A stretch of DNA of 64,000 nt from Pomphorhynchus laevis (lineage: Eukaryota > Acanthocephala > Palaeacanthocephala > Echinorhynchida > Pomphorhynchidae). Each line of letters starts with the position of its first letter. Position 1 is the first letter of the stretch. Positions 36,561 through 47,274 of this stretch are shown here, piece after piece. Position numbers and translations under genes: made by a program. The stretch spans positions 124,001 to 188,000 of the forward strand of contig WNNJ02001104.1 in the NCBI GenBank assembly GCA_012934845.2, in the 5' to 3' direction. The notes under the pieces are model-generated. The model was not told the origin of the DNA and ran no database searches. It saw nothing but the letters and a program-made list of their open reading frames with translations.

Positions 36561-37431
36561 AATATTGACGTTGTGCATCAATCATAAAATTTTAAATCTT
36601 TAAAAAATTATAAAAACACAAGCAGAAGTATTAATTGGTGCAAATGGTACATGAGTAAGTATAATCAAGAAATTAAAAATGATTATAAATGGCATATTCT
36701 CAGTCGGATTAAAACTTATACATTACCCTGTTGATATGATGGTGCATTGTTTGATCGTATTGTCTCATTATTATTATAATATGAACCCTCGAAAGTTAAA
36801 ACAACGATGATAACATATCAATACGTAAAAATAATGTTTTCAGTCAATTATTTTGCTAATAATGATATTTGAATGTTAATTATAATTTAACCTATTGTAA
36901 AATGTAACTAAATTATTGCAGATTAATAATGTATTATTTTAAATTAATAATGTAACTAAATTTTTGTAAATTAATAATTTAGTTAGATAATTAAATTTTA
37001 AATAATTGATGCTATTTAAGACATCAATGTCAATTATTTTGCTTTGAATCAAGTTTTTGTTGTCAGTTAAATCTATGTGTCCGGGATTCATTTGCGTCAG
37101 CAATACAATTAAGCAATTCCTTTTATAAGATTAATTTTTGAAATTTAATTATCGATTTGTATTGACAAATTACATCAATAAATCATTAAATTTAAAATAT
37201 GGTACTAATAATGATAGTTAGATATTTGAAATTAAGAAAATTATATCCTTCGTCTTGTCCCCTAAATTTAATGCATTTAAATTAATATAAATTTGTAATG
37301 CGTACCATTTATTTAACAATAGAGTTGTAGCCTAGAAAAACAATAATAGAATTGCAATGTAAAAACAATAATAGAATTGTAATATAAAGACTATTTCATT
37401 AAATAATTTTTTAACGAAATAAATAATATAC

Positions 37432-37534
37432 TTGAAAGCAAAATTAAAAGAAAGCGTTTCTCAGGTTCAGACATTTCCTGTTGGCATAATAAAAAGCCAA
37501 TATTGGAAGCTATTTCATAAAATTTATAGATATC
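37432..37534 (-). CDS. spectrin-like host gene, exon 3 (candidate)
   Basis: Thirty-four codons plus one base: DIYKFYEIASNIGFLLCQQE, then MSEPEKRFLLILLS, then A|GTATAT as donor. Phase 0 in and phase 1 out are exactly what exons 2 and 4 need, and the composition is helical and non-random. The acceptor (GCGGAATTAAAG) is poor in pyrimidines; another AG 14 bases upstream would change the phase. This is the least certain exon of the set. Without it exon 2 (phase 0 out) and exon 4 (phase 1 in) do not fit. Confidence 0.5.
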
Positions 37535-38209
37535 CTTTAATTCCGCACCTCATTTAATATTATTGTCTAAATTTATACATTTTTTGAAACTGGTTCAAAC
37601 TTAACAACGCTATTACTATTTTGAACCATTTTTATTTATATAAATAATACAAAAATTATTCCCAGAATATAATGAACAGTCAATTACAGAAGTTTTGCTA
37701 AATTATTTTTGATTATACAGTTTAGTTATCGCTTATGATAAAATTGCTTAACTGACGAAGTCATTAATTCTAAAGCCATCTACTTTTTGTAAAAATAAAA
37801 ATTAAATATTTTTTTATATAAAGCGAATATATTTCTTATTCTGTAATTAAATAACAGCAATATAATACAGCCTTACAACATAACGTCACGATTGTATAAA
37901 TCGCTGCTGGTTATGAATTATCAAATATTAATATAACTAAAATATTAAAAAATTTATAATAGCATTATGGAAAAGTGGAAAGTGTTAACATCCCTAACTA
38001 AATCTTATAATATATAATAAAGTTATATAAAGTTATAGTAATTAAATAATTTATAATTATTATAAATTATTATTTATATAGAAGTATTCGTATATTTAAT
38101 TCTTTATTAAATAATTATTTAATAATAATTATTTAATTATTATTAATAATAATTATTTATTATTAATGATAAATATAATAATTTATAATTAATAATAATT
38201 TTATAATTT

Positions 38210-38310
38210 TATATAAGATTACAAATAATTTATATAAAGTTAAAATATAAAATTGAAATTTAAAATAAATTGAATTTTTATGAATTGACTAATAAATAAT
38301 ATATATTACA
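38210..38310 (+). repeat. PLE tail remnant
   Basis: GAAATTTAAAATAAATTGAA then TTTTTATGAATTGACTAATA matches the middle of the repeat at 32470-32510 and 56370-56410. Only this part is preserved. It lies in intron 2. Confidence 0.55.
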
Positions 38311-38825
38311 TTTCCTTTTATTATATTAAACAGGTAGTATCACCTTCAAATTGATGATATGACAAATAAATATGATTAGTATCCACCAAAATTATTAATT
38401 GCTGGCTTATATATCAGCTGTGAAATGATCTTAACAAATAATTATAAAAATTATCAGTTATTTAAAATCGGATAATTAGTGATAAATTTTTACAAACTGT
38501 AAAATCAAGTAACTTTAAAGATATAAGACCGATTAATAATTCATTATTTTATGTGTGATTACTAAAATTAGACATGACAATATATAGTAAAACTCCTTAT
38601 ATTAAAGTACATTCTGTACATTTTTAATATTGAAATTTAATACTAATTTTTTAAAATAGCAAAGCAAATATATGCATACATGATTACACTTATCAGACGC
38701 AGCTAATACAGTTTCGCTTGGCTGTGATAATCCGGTAAAATCTGAATTTGATACGGATTTTTCATTTCCACTACATGTGATCTATTAATTTGATATAAAA
38801 AGTCGACCAAGTGATAAAAATATAC

Positions 38826-38967
38826 TTCAGATTCGGAAAGTAAACTGTTTGACATAAGTTCGTCGTAGATAGGACCTATATACTCCCAGATATCATCATT
38901 TACAAAATAAGTCATTTTCCCCTCGACACCATGATCATATTCACTGTTACTCGATGATTGAACTTCT
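38826..38967 (-). CDS. spectrin-like host gene, exon 2
   Basis: The acceptor is TAAATTTATAG at 38968 and the donor TCTGAA|GTATAT. One base completes the Arg codon split from exon 1 (AG|A), then come 47 codons: EVQSSSNSEYDHGVEGKMTY, then FVNDDIWEYIGPIYDELMSN, then SLLSESE. Phase 2 in, phase 0 out. The frame stays open to a TAG at 38703, and another donor (AAACT|GTATTA) could extend the exon, but only the donor chosen fits the next exon. An acidic, aromatic-rich segment leads into the helical part of the protein. Confidence 0.65.
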
Positions 38968-39216
38968 CTATAAATTTAATGCAGTAAATAACTGATAAAA
39001 CATTTAATTTTTAAAAATTGTAAAATAAATTCACGGGTAATGTTTAAATTCGCAGATAAATGTGAATAATACATCTAAACGACAGCCACATGAAAACAAA
39101 TCAATTCAAGATTATTGAATTTATTGTTATAAAAATGAATTGTACAATCGTTATAAATGATTGAATAATTATTAATCATAAATTATACCTTAAGAATTAT
39201 ACAATCATTGTAAAAA

Positions 39217-39240
39217 ATAAGTAGACTCAGTTAGGTGGTT
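39217..39240. repeat. PLE boundary motif copy
   Basis: GTAGACTCAGTTAGGTGGTT is one of about ten copies of a motif (GATCAGCTAACTGAGTCTAC in the other orientation) that marks the edges of PLE-type repeats in this window. Confidence 0.5.
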
Positions 39241-39550
39241 TAATTGCAAAGACCAATATAGAAATACTTAATCAATTAAAGAAAAAAATTACAAATCGCA
39301 ATAAATTTCAAGAGATCTTATCTTAAATTTGGTTAATATTTGGTTCGATTCACATATGAGATAATAATTTAAAAGGCTAAAAATTTTTGACACTCATGCA
39401 AAGTATTGTGGGCCGCTAGGTGCAAGTCGATTAAGTATTAAGCCGGCACTATTTAGCTGGCAATGTATGCTCGACATTAGTCAATCAACGGCTAAATAAT
39501 TGGCCGGCTTGCATCAGCCGTATGGATAGTTCTTTCATATACTATCTCAG

Positions 39551-39816
39551 ATCCCTCCGATAACTCCAACGGGGGATTGGTCAATGGATGAAAATGATGA
39601 AGAGATTCACGGAGGCTTGTTTCTTTACAGTAGCGATGTTGGATCATCCAAAAATATCGGGAATGGGAGATAGCTGAACATTCAAAATCACTCCGATGAC
39701 TCCAACGGCAGATTAGACAATGGACGAAAAGGCTGAAGAGAGTCTCGGAGACCTGTTTCCTTACAGTAGCGATGTTAGATCATCACAGGATATCGGGAAC
39801 GGAAGATATCCGAACA
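39551..39816 (+). repeat. two-copy 137-bp repeat in the LINE 5' region
   Basis: ATCCCTCCGATAACTCCAAC at 39551 and ATCACTCCGATGACTCCAAC at 39688 start two units that run in parallel through TTTCTTTACAGTAGCGATGT and ATATCGGGAA. Tandem units near the 5' end often act as LINE promoter modules; that role is inferred. Confidence 0.85.
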
Positions 39817-39989
39817 AACAAACCAAGACAATGAAAATGAGTAAAAAAAATTACAAAATATAAATATAGTGCGAAGAACAATGGTAAACTCACCACTGAC
39901 AGAGGAGGTTTTATTTTCGGGCTCCGTGTGACCAGGCAGTTGTACGGAAACAGCGAAAGAGACATCAACATCTGAAGCAGACTAGCCTT

Positions 39990-40683
39990 CATGTAGGAAA
40001 GTGGAATGTCTTCTCGCTTTCAGGGAAGGAACCATAATTAGTTAAAGAGATGGTTCCCTTCGGTCTTGAAATAGTCGGAGTGACTTCTCTTCACTATTCT
40101 GGAACTGGAACTAAACTTTTGGATCAAGGTTGGACCTTGAACTATTCGGGATTTACCATCGGAAAGTGACGACAGGCGGGTGTATGGATACTTACAAGTC
40201 CCCGGTTGTCGTTCGTGGTAGAAAGGTTTTACCCAGTGAACGAAAGGCTGGCGTCTCTGAGACTTTGAGTCAAAGATGGAAAGGGGATAACTGTTGTTTG
40301 CATATGCTTCCAACATTATTTCGGAATACGCAGTCTTTGTGGAAGATTTTCAGGCTCTGCTTAATAGTACTTCTGTAGGAGATTCCCTAGTTATATTGGG
40401 TGGCTTCAATGCTCATGTTGGTAGTGACAATAGCACTTGGAAGGGAGTGTTGGGAAAGAACGGACTCTCCGATTTGAATATGAGTGGTGTTAGATTATTG
40501 CACTTTTGTTCTCGTAACAATTTGTGCATTACCAGCATCATGTTTGAACATAAGGAGATCCAGAGATGTACATGGCATCAGAATTCTCTTAATCAAAGAT
40601 CAATGATCGATTTTGTAATTGTTTCATCTAATTTGCGACGTTTTGTTCTAAGAACTTGTGTGAAGAGAGGAGCAGAGCTCTAA
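39990..40683 (+). pseudogene. LINE endonuclease domain
   Basis: Starts with VGKWNVFSLSGKEP and EIVGVTSLHYSGTGTKLLDQ (N-terminal endonuclease strands). The best part, from 40294, reads DSLVILGGFNAHVGSDN, STWKGVLGKNGLSDLNMSG, RCTWHQNSLNQRSMIDFVIV and VKRGAEL. The usual GDFNAH is GGFNAH here, so the Asp at that active-site position is lost. The first part has stops and shifts between frames around 40040-40290. The open minus-strand frames on the other side are shadows. Confidence 0.85.
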
Positions 40684-40999
40684 ACCGATCACTACCATGT
40701 AGTTAGTAAACTTTGATAGCAGGATCGGATGCTAGACAAGTGTAGTAAACCAAAACATTTTGTGAAGGCGTGCTGGGAGCTTCTAGCTGATGTTTCGCCC
40801 AAAGAACGTTTTTATGGCTACATCCGGGAAGACTTCGCTCGGAACCAGAAGAGGTGAAGAAAATTGATCAAAAATGAGAGATGTTGAATTATGCAGCTTT
40901 CGTCCAGGTCGTGGAACTACGAAATAGCTCTTTAATCTCTCAACTATCATTCTGCGGAACAGCTCTTTACTCTTTCAACTATACTTGAACGGTCTGGGA

Positions 41000-41750
41000 A
41001 GTTCGCTCAACCGGTCTACATGTGTTTTGTAGATTTGGATAAGGCGTTCGACCGAATTACGCGCGAGAGGTTGTGGGAAATACTAAGTGAGTATGAAATA
41101 CCACACTATCTTCAGGTAGATGTGGCTTCTCTGTGTGAACAAAGTATGAGTTGTGTTCGTGTTCTGGGTAGGAAGTCTGAATCATTTCCAGTAGTCGTTT
41201 GGCTTCTTCGGCGTTGTACTTTGTATCAACTTTTGTTCCTTGTTTACATGGACAAAATTTCGAGACGGGATGCTCTGACGGATGTCGGTCTTCAGCTCGG
41301 TTCCATCAGGATACCACATCTGCTTTTTGCATATGACGTTGTCTTGTTGGCTTCTTGTCCTGAGGATTTACAATGCCTACCAGATTGATTCACGATAGAA
41401 TGGCAAACGTCAGGGATGATTGTTAGTACTTCCAAGACAGTCTCTGTGTGTTCGTCTCGGATTCAGGTGGCAATGGCAATCAGAATTGGGGAAAAGGTTC
41501 TTACTAATGTTAAGGATTTCAAGTATCTTGGGGGTATTGTTCTTGAGGGACGGCAGGAACATAAAGGAGATTGAGAATCGGATTTGTGAAGCTAACGCAG
41601 TAAAGCGTCTTTTGTACAGGTCTGTTGTGGTGAAGCGGAAGTTGAGTCTTCGGGCGAAGCTTTCGGTCTACCACCCAATCTTCGTTCCTATATTAACCTA
41701 TGGTAAGGAGCTATGGGTTATTACTTTAAAGCTAAGATCTTGAATACAGG
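41000..41750 (+). pseudogene. LINE reverse transcriptase domain
   Basis: The open stretch 41020-41388 reads MCFVDLDKAFDRITRERLWE, later FPVVVWLLRRCTLYQLLFLV and IPHLLFAYDVVLLASCPEDL. The catalytic box FADD is FAYD here, so one catalytic Asp is lost. Another frame from 41480 gives KVLTNVKDFKYLGGIVLEG-like sequence, and 41580-41750 gives NAVKRLLYRSVVVKRKLSLR and PILTYGKELWVITLKLRS. At least two frame changes occur. The protein cannot be active. Confidence 0.85.
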
Positions 41751-42533
41751 CGAATAAATTGAGGATCCTTCCCGGTGTGGCCGATCTGAGCCTTGGAAAT
41801 ACGGTTAGGAATTCGGTCATCCGGGATAGACTCAGAGTAAAGTCGTTGCTTCTCCACATCAAAGAATATGAAAACTATTGTTACTGTTGAAATAACAAGT
41901 TGGTAGCTTAAACGTTTACTAGCTTTTCAGTATTTTTGACGAAAAGTTTTTCAATTGGTTGTGATTTGCAGTCAAATAATTAGCTATCTACAAATACTTC
42001 CTTAAAAATGTATTTGCCAGCGATCACAAACTGTTGATAATCCACTATGTAATGCTTAGGAAGTTTTGAGTTCTTTTTATATTTAAACTTAATATAAAAA
42101 TTGATTAATAAAAAACGTTTTTTATATTAAAAATGTAATGACATTTATACATGTACCATCAATTACAAACTATTTCTTCAGTACATATTTGATATAAAAA
42201 ATACTTTGTTAATGTGCAACAAATGAGTTTACTGACATGAATATATTATATCTTATTCAATGAAAATAAATTGGCACATGTCATATGAAAAATGCACTTT
42301 TGCAATCGTCACTTTAAAGCCGAATCAGTAAACGATAGTAGAAATATTATTTATATTTTACCAGTAACTCCTAGCATATGAAGAAATAAAAAAATTATTC
42401 AAATATTTTGATTAAGTAACTGTAATTTTAGAGAAGTGACAGTATGAAAACTTTTTCCTATAAATAAACTAACTTGAAAACTTAGCAGTACTTAATCACA
42501 AAATCAGAAAAAACTAGAAAATCATTTATTGTA

Positions 42534-42796
42534 ATTCTTAATTGGTCGGTTTGATATTATCCTCGTGTGGTTGTTTGAATCCTATCAGCATCACTGTACA
42601 CTACAATCAGCGTGGGTGGACCTCATCAGCAGTGAGCCCACGCTTACATTTCGTGTTTCGGTCCTGGCTCACTACTTTCGGTCCAGGCGTGGGCTCACTG
42701 CTGATGAAATCCACCCACGCTGATTGTAGTCTACAGTGATGCTGATAGGATTCAAAAAACCACACGAGGATAATATCAAACCGACCAATTAAGAAT
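42534..42796. repeat. hammerhead-bearing foldback, about 260 bp
   Basis: Two arms of about 110 bases in inverse orientation (ATTCTTAATTGGTCGGTTTG ... AGTGAGCCCACGC and its complement) are separated by about 30 bases (42650-42685). The arms differ only at a few positions, including a small difference near 42700. The left arm is related to the repeat at 31427. A long hairpin containing a ribozyme monomer could come from snapback reverse transcription of an RNA or from an inverted insertion. It sits in intron 1 of the host gene. Confidence 0.92.
42618..42664 (-). ncRNA. hammerhead ribozyme core (permuted, stem II open)
   Basis: On the minus strand: GGACC-GAAAC-ACGAAATGTA-15 bases-CTGATGA-GGTCC. 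Stem II is GGTCC/GGACC (5 bp). Stem III is ACA/TGT with loop CGAAA, followed by GUA as cleavage triplet. Compared with the copy at 31512-31558, stem II differs on both strands and stays paired, and stem III has A-U in place of G-U. This is base-pair covariation between two copies. Stem I is weak in the monomer; the segment GTGGGCTCAC can pair with itself between two molecules, as in dimeric hammerheads. Activity is unproven. Confidence 0.7.
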
Positions 42797-43723
42797 AGCG
42801 GCTCGTGTATGCAATATTCACAATTTATTGTAATGTTGAGAATAAAGTATTTTGGTCAATCGAGATGACCTTAAATTTAACTGTAAGAAATATAGGCCAC
42901 ACTTTAACAAACTCCTGATTGATAAACATTAAGACAAGTTGACTAGTTTATTATAGTTTCGGACTAAAGCTGACATTTCAATAGCTTTATAATCATAGAA
43001 TACTAAAATATCCATTATCACCTGTTGCATAAAGAAACATGGATAGTATATTTGTACTTGTGTATTGATATAAGATGTCGTCAGGTCGATAGTTACCTGG
43101 CTTTATGGGTCACAATGTAGCGCCTTACAATTAAAGCCTAAATGTACTTTAACTATTGCTGAACGAAGAAAAGGCATCCGCCGACAGAACATTGTTGTTG
43201 TTAAAACCAATATTTCGGTTTTCAAGCGCGACCATTTTCAAGGTAATCAACAAGGTAAAAACAAAACACATTAGCAAATTATACAATGCACAAGGTATTT
43301 TAAGTGAGCAAAGTATGACCATCGTTGCCGTTCAATGTTGGGTATTTTTGTTTAATTAATATTGCTACTTTTATTTTTCGCAGCCTGATGTCGGGTTCAA
43401 ATGAGAACCCGATATAGAATGAGAACCTAAATAGAATGAGAACCGATAGAGACTCAAAATTTATAGAGTGTTCAGTTACAATTACGTGGTCAGCAACATT
43501 AGAATTAGTCGTTGTGCGAAAATGTATGTCAATTAAAACAAGTTCAATTAGTTAAAACAATCATTTTAACTAAATGTATGCCAATTGTATCAAGTTCAGG
43601 CAAACAGAAAAAGGCGAATGGTAAATTTTACAGCGAATCTTAGATTTTAAGAATATTTTCACAATTACATGCACAATTACATAGATAAATAAATAAAAGT
43701 AATAACTAAAATATTGTATTAAC
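42797..43723 (-). other. intron 1, part next to exon 1
   Basis: I see no feature here beyond three AATGAGAACC(C/T) words at 43400-43445. The plus-strand frame at 43156-43359 has no known motif and no supporting signals. Confidence 0.5.
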
Positions 43724-43836
43724 CTTAAACAAGATGAATTGCAAATTGTATGTTTTTGATGGTTAAATAATCTTCGTTCATTGAGAGCATCTAAAATGGC
43801 ATCATTTTCTGAAAATGACATCCGCGATCGTTGTAT
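43724..43836 (-). CDS. spectrin-like host gene, first exon found
   Basis: The acceptor is GCGTTAACTTTATAG and the donor TTGTTTAAG|GTTAAT. It has 37 codons plus two bases: IQRSRMSFSENDAILDALNE, then RRLFNHQKHTICNSSCL, then a split Arg codon. Phase 0 in, phase 2 out. Because there is an acceptor, it is either an internal exon with more exons upstream, or a first coding exon reached by cis- or trans-splicing with translation from the ATG at 43821-43819 (giving about 476 residues). Upstream, a possible 14-codon exon at 45115-45156 fits the phase but has a weak acceptor. Confidence 0.7.
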
Positions 43837-43839
43837 CTA

Positions 43840-46180
43840 TAAAGTTAACGCGGTAATTTCAAAATGTGAATGATGCTCAACTAACTACTTAATCTACTCT
43901 TTTGAAAAACTTGATACAAATTTGATTTAAAGATCAAATTTTTATTTGATTTAAAATTTAAATTTGTATCGTATTGTATGATTAGATGAGTTTAATAACT
44001 AAATAACATTATAAATCAATTGTTCATCAATATTATTAAGATTACTTGGAGATTATGGAGATAAATAGATTTATTACAAATTTGGCTATCTAGCATTTCT
44101 GCAAGTTAATTTGCATTTCACTGATTAGATTTAATATCTCAATTGGATCGTTAAACTCATTGTCTTACAGTTTGTTTTATTTTAATTAAAAAAATAGACT
44201 TATTTCAAATAGAAACATTTTATGTGGGAAAATAGACATCTAAATATAAAACAGAAATAGCAAAATATAAAAAATTGATTTTTCCAGGACAGTAAACAAA
44301 TGTTTGCGATATTGTTATTTTTTATATTTTACTCAAGCTATTAACGCACGATTCTTCCATAGATCATGCTGTTATGATATAAATATATAGTATTGCATAA
44401 TCTCAATTTGAAAACAATTAGCTTATTCTTTCTGCTAATAAAATAAATCATTATTTGTAGACGAGAATTGATGGGTAAAGGTAGAACATTGCGTAAAATT
44501 GATCGAAATGTATTTAGCGTACGCGTAAGATGCTCTATTATTTGAATATATTTTTGATAAATATGTCATAAAATTCTGCCAGAAAGGTTTAAGAAAAATC
44601 GACGTGATAAACGATTTTGAACTCTTACCATAATAAAAACCGTAATTGTTTAAATGCGCATAACTGATAAAAATGAATTTTATCTCTTAATGTCGTATTT
44701 GTAATTTTAATAAAGAAGTAAAATTTAGAGACAAAAGTATTATTTAAAAAATCCATTGATTTCATATTTGCTTCGTGACTTTATTTTTTTTATCTATAGG
44801 AGGCAAAAAATATATTTTTATCTTTCTGAAAAACTAATGAAATCTTTTAAAATATTTCAGAAGATATCATCTTGATGAATAATTTACAAGAAATATAACA
44901 AGCAAAATATATAATGATGTCTTTTAAATAAAATCGTTTTTGTTAATTTAAATGCTGTATGTGTAAAGTATTGTATACCCGTCGATTCCATAATCAGTGA
45001 TTTACACCACTTTTAGATATCAAACTAATGAATAAATAAAAATTGTTGGGCAAAGGCGTAAAAGTTATCGAAATGAAGTGATATTTGTATACCCATAAAT
45101 TACAGAGTGTACAGTACCTTTCCATTTATGGCAATCCTCGATTTGTAGATCATAAGAATCTTAATTTCTTAAGAATTTAAGGAGCTTTCACATAAGTACA
45201 TGGTATTGTTAAGAATCATTAGATTATCAAATTGTATTTTCCAGAATCTACACCCTAAAAATGTTGGTTTTATTTTATAGAACTTTATCAAACTCAATTA
45301 TATGGACGTTGTTGATATAATGGTTTAGTTACTGCTGGCGATTAATTAATTGATTAAATAACTATTTAGAGCGCTGCAATGCTATTTTGAGTGTTTAGCA
45401 ATCGTTTTATATTTCGGCTATACGCTAAAATAATTAAAAATATTTGTTGGGTTAAATCACGACTTTTTTGCTAAATACTTTTTATCGAATTGTCGACTGT
45501 TTATGTCAAATATTTCGAGGACCGTTTTTGTCATTTATTATTTAATCACTGAAATTATTAAACTATTTATCAATAAGATAAAAATAAGGCCCATTTTTAT
45601 ATATAAAGGAAATTGAAAATCGCCGTTTACATAACAAAGTGAATATATGTTCATATCAAATCGCTTAGCTTAGGCTTTATGATTTGTAGCCTATAAAACA
45701 TATTTGCCTATTGTTGAATTTGAAGAAAAGAGATTTTGTAAATTCATTTTAAGCATTATAGTGAACGTTTTATAAAAGAGATTCATTCTCAACACCTTAA
45801 AATGAAATTTGAATTATTTAATATCATGAAATTACCAACGTATAGTGAAATTATGTTAATAGTGCAGCAGACATTTAAACAAAGGAAATCAATCAGATTA
45901 ATCTATTGACATACACTATTTCGTACTTTAAATTTAATAATGAAAATATCTGAATCTTTAAAAGTGTTATTATAACTCATTTTTTATGAATTGATTAATA
46001 GATAAAATATACGAATATTATAGATACTATATAATTTTTTATCTTAACTTCTTATTGTATTAATTAATTATTTTAGTAATTTTTATTGTTTTTATTTAGA
46101 GACAAATATTGCAATCGTAATATTTTATATAATTTAGATTTATATAAAGTAAGAATTATTCATAATTCGATTTATGTGAG
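43840..46180. other. AT-rich DNA upstream of exon 1
   Basis: I see no gene or recognisable repeat apart from a PLE tail phrase at about 45985 (TTTTTTATGAATTGATTAAT). Confidence 0.5.
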
Positions 46181-46189
46181 TTGTTTGAT

Positions 46190-46545
46190 AAATAATATGC
46201 GATATATCAAAATTAAGATGTAATGGCATCAAAAGGATTGTAGTTTTATCATGCACTACAACAGTTCTGGAACTGCTACGTTATCTTGGACAAACATAGC
46301 AGCTGTGCCAAATGCATACATCATATTCTCATTCATAATTATGAATTAATATTATTTCATAAGTATTAATATTTTTTTGATATTGCAGCAATGCAGCAAT
46401 ATTTATAAGAATATATTAGCAATGAATTAGAATAAAGATTGAAGGTCATCTGGAGGTACTTCGTCTCTATAAGACCAAGCGAATCAGCATGTCCAAGCGA
46501 ATCAGCATGTCCAAGCAAATGCTTATGGTATTTCATCTGGTATAA
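46190..46545 (-). repeat. two degraded PLE-associated noncoding modules
   Basis: At 46195-46325 GGCATCAAAAGG, AACTGCTACGTTATC, AACATAGCAGCTGTGCCAAA follows the order of the module at 56440. At 46430-46545 AGAATAAAGATTGAAGGTCA + TCTGGAGGTACT follows its start and ends in TTTCATCTGGTATAATGTGA. In the first, CTGCTA and TAGCAG can still pair; in the second the stems are lost. A short AGCGAATCAGCATGTCCA direct repeat lies inside the second. Confidence 0.6.
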
Positions 46546-46768
46546 TGTGATTATCTAGAGTGTTAAACACAAAAATATAATAAATACAAAGAATATGATA
46601 AATATTATTAAAAAATAATATAACACAAAATAAATATATCAGAAAAATATATTCATACACGCATATAATTCTTCATTTTGTCTTTACAAAATAAAGACAT
46701 CCGCAACAATTTCTTTTCTACCACTTACATTTCTGCAGAGTACAATATATTGATCTATTTGCTGAAGA

Positions 46769-46796
46769 CTGATGAGCAACGAAATATAATTTATCA
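46769..46796 (+). ncRNA. hammerhead-like core with minimal stem II
   Basis: CTGATGA-GCAAC-GAAA-TATAATTTATC. Both invariant hammerhead strands are intact and only five bases lie between them (one G-C pair and a CAA loop). ATA/TAT could form a 3-bp stem III followed by AUC, a permitted cleavage triplet. Stem I is weak. The GAAATATAA ending is shared with the repeats at 34974 and 36520. It may be a degraded member of that family or a chance match. Confidence 0.4.
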
Positions 46797-47274
46797 CAAA
46801 AACGACCTTTCATGATCTTAATTTTCAAAACGAAACCATTATATTCAAAAACTGAAGTAGTATATCGCATTCATTGCAAATATTGCAATTAAGTCTATTT
46901 CGGTTAAACCAAACAAGGGTACGATAGAGAATTGAACAGCACAAGGGTAATCTTAAAAGAGGAGACGTTCTTCTGCAATATTTAATCATTATGGATATGC
47001 GGTTAAATGCAGCAAAAAAATCAAGAAAAACAGCACAGCAAGCTGATGACTGTTATCTCGACGAAACTTATGCATTTCACCTATTGTTTAATGGACCGAG
47101 CAATCCTTTACGTACTACCCATGAAAACCTGGTGGGATTAAATTTCGCTTACTTAGATGTTCGCGCATTTTACGCGCAAGCGCTTTTTCATAAATGGAGA
47201 TGAGAGAGTTTTGAATCGAAATGGGCCGCAGATCTCTAGGACATGGTTATGCCACCAATATCGGACAGGGAAGC

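Larger units (their letters stand above)
39390..41880 (+). mobile_element. LINE with 5' region, endonuclease and RT (RTE/RTEX-like), decayed
   Basis: A non-LTR retrotransposon much richer in G+C than the host DNA. It has a 5' untranslated region (39390-39950) with a two-copy internal repeat, then an APE-type endonuclease and a reverse transcriptase in one ORF. The middle (between about 40690 and 40990) is largely deleted and the 3' end is missing beyond about 41880. Protein motifs match a LINE family common in fish and invertebrates, here called RTE/RTEX-like without certainty. It is inserted in intron 1 of the host gene, antisense to it. Confidence 0.85.

Noticed and set aside
39340-39360. 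GGTTCGATTC word resembling a tRNA box B
   Set aside because: No box A or cloverleaf upstream.
39783-40316. Two minus-strand frames opposite the LINE
   Set aside because: They are antisense shadows of the endonuclease region.
45115-45156. Possible 14-codon exon upstream of exon 1 (ILMIYKSRIAINGK)
   Set aside because: Phase fits and the donor is good, but the acceptor is weak and 42 bases are too few to trust.
46991-47203. Plus-strand frame of 70 codons
   Set aside because: Antisense of the LINE RT fragment, which gives recognisable RT motifs on the minus strand.
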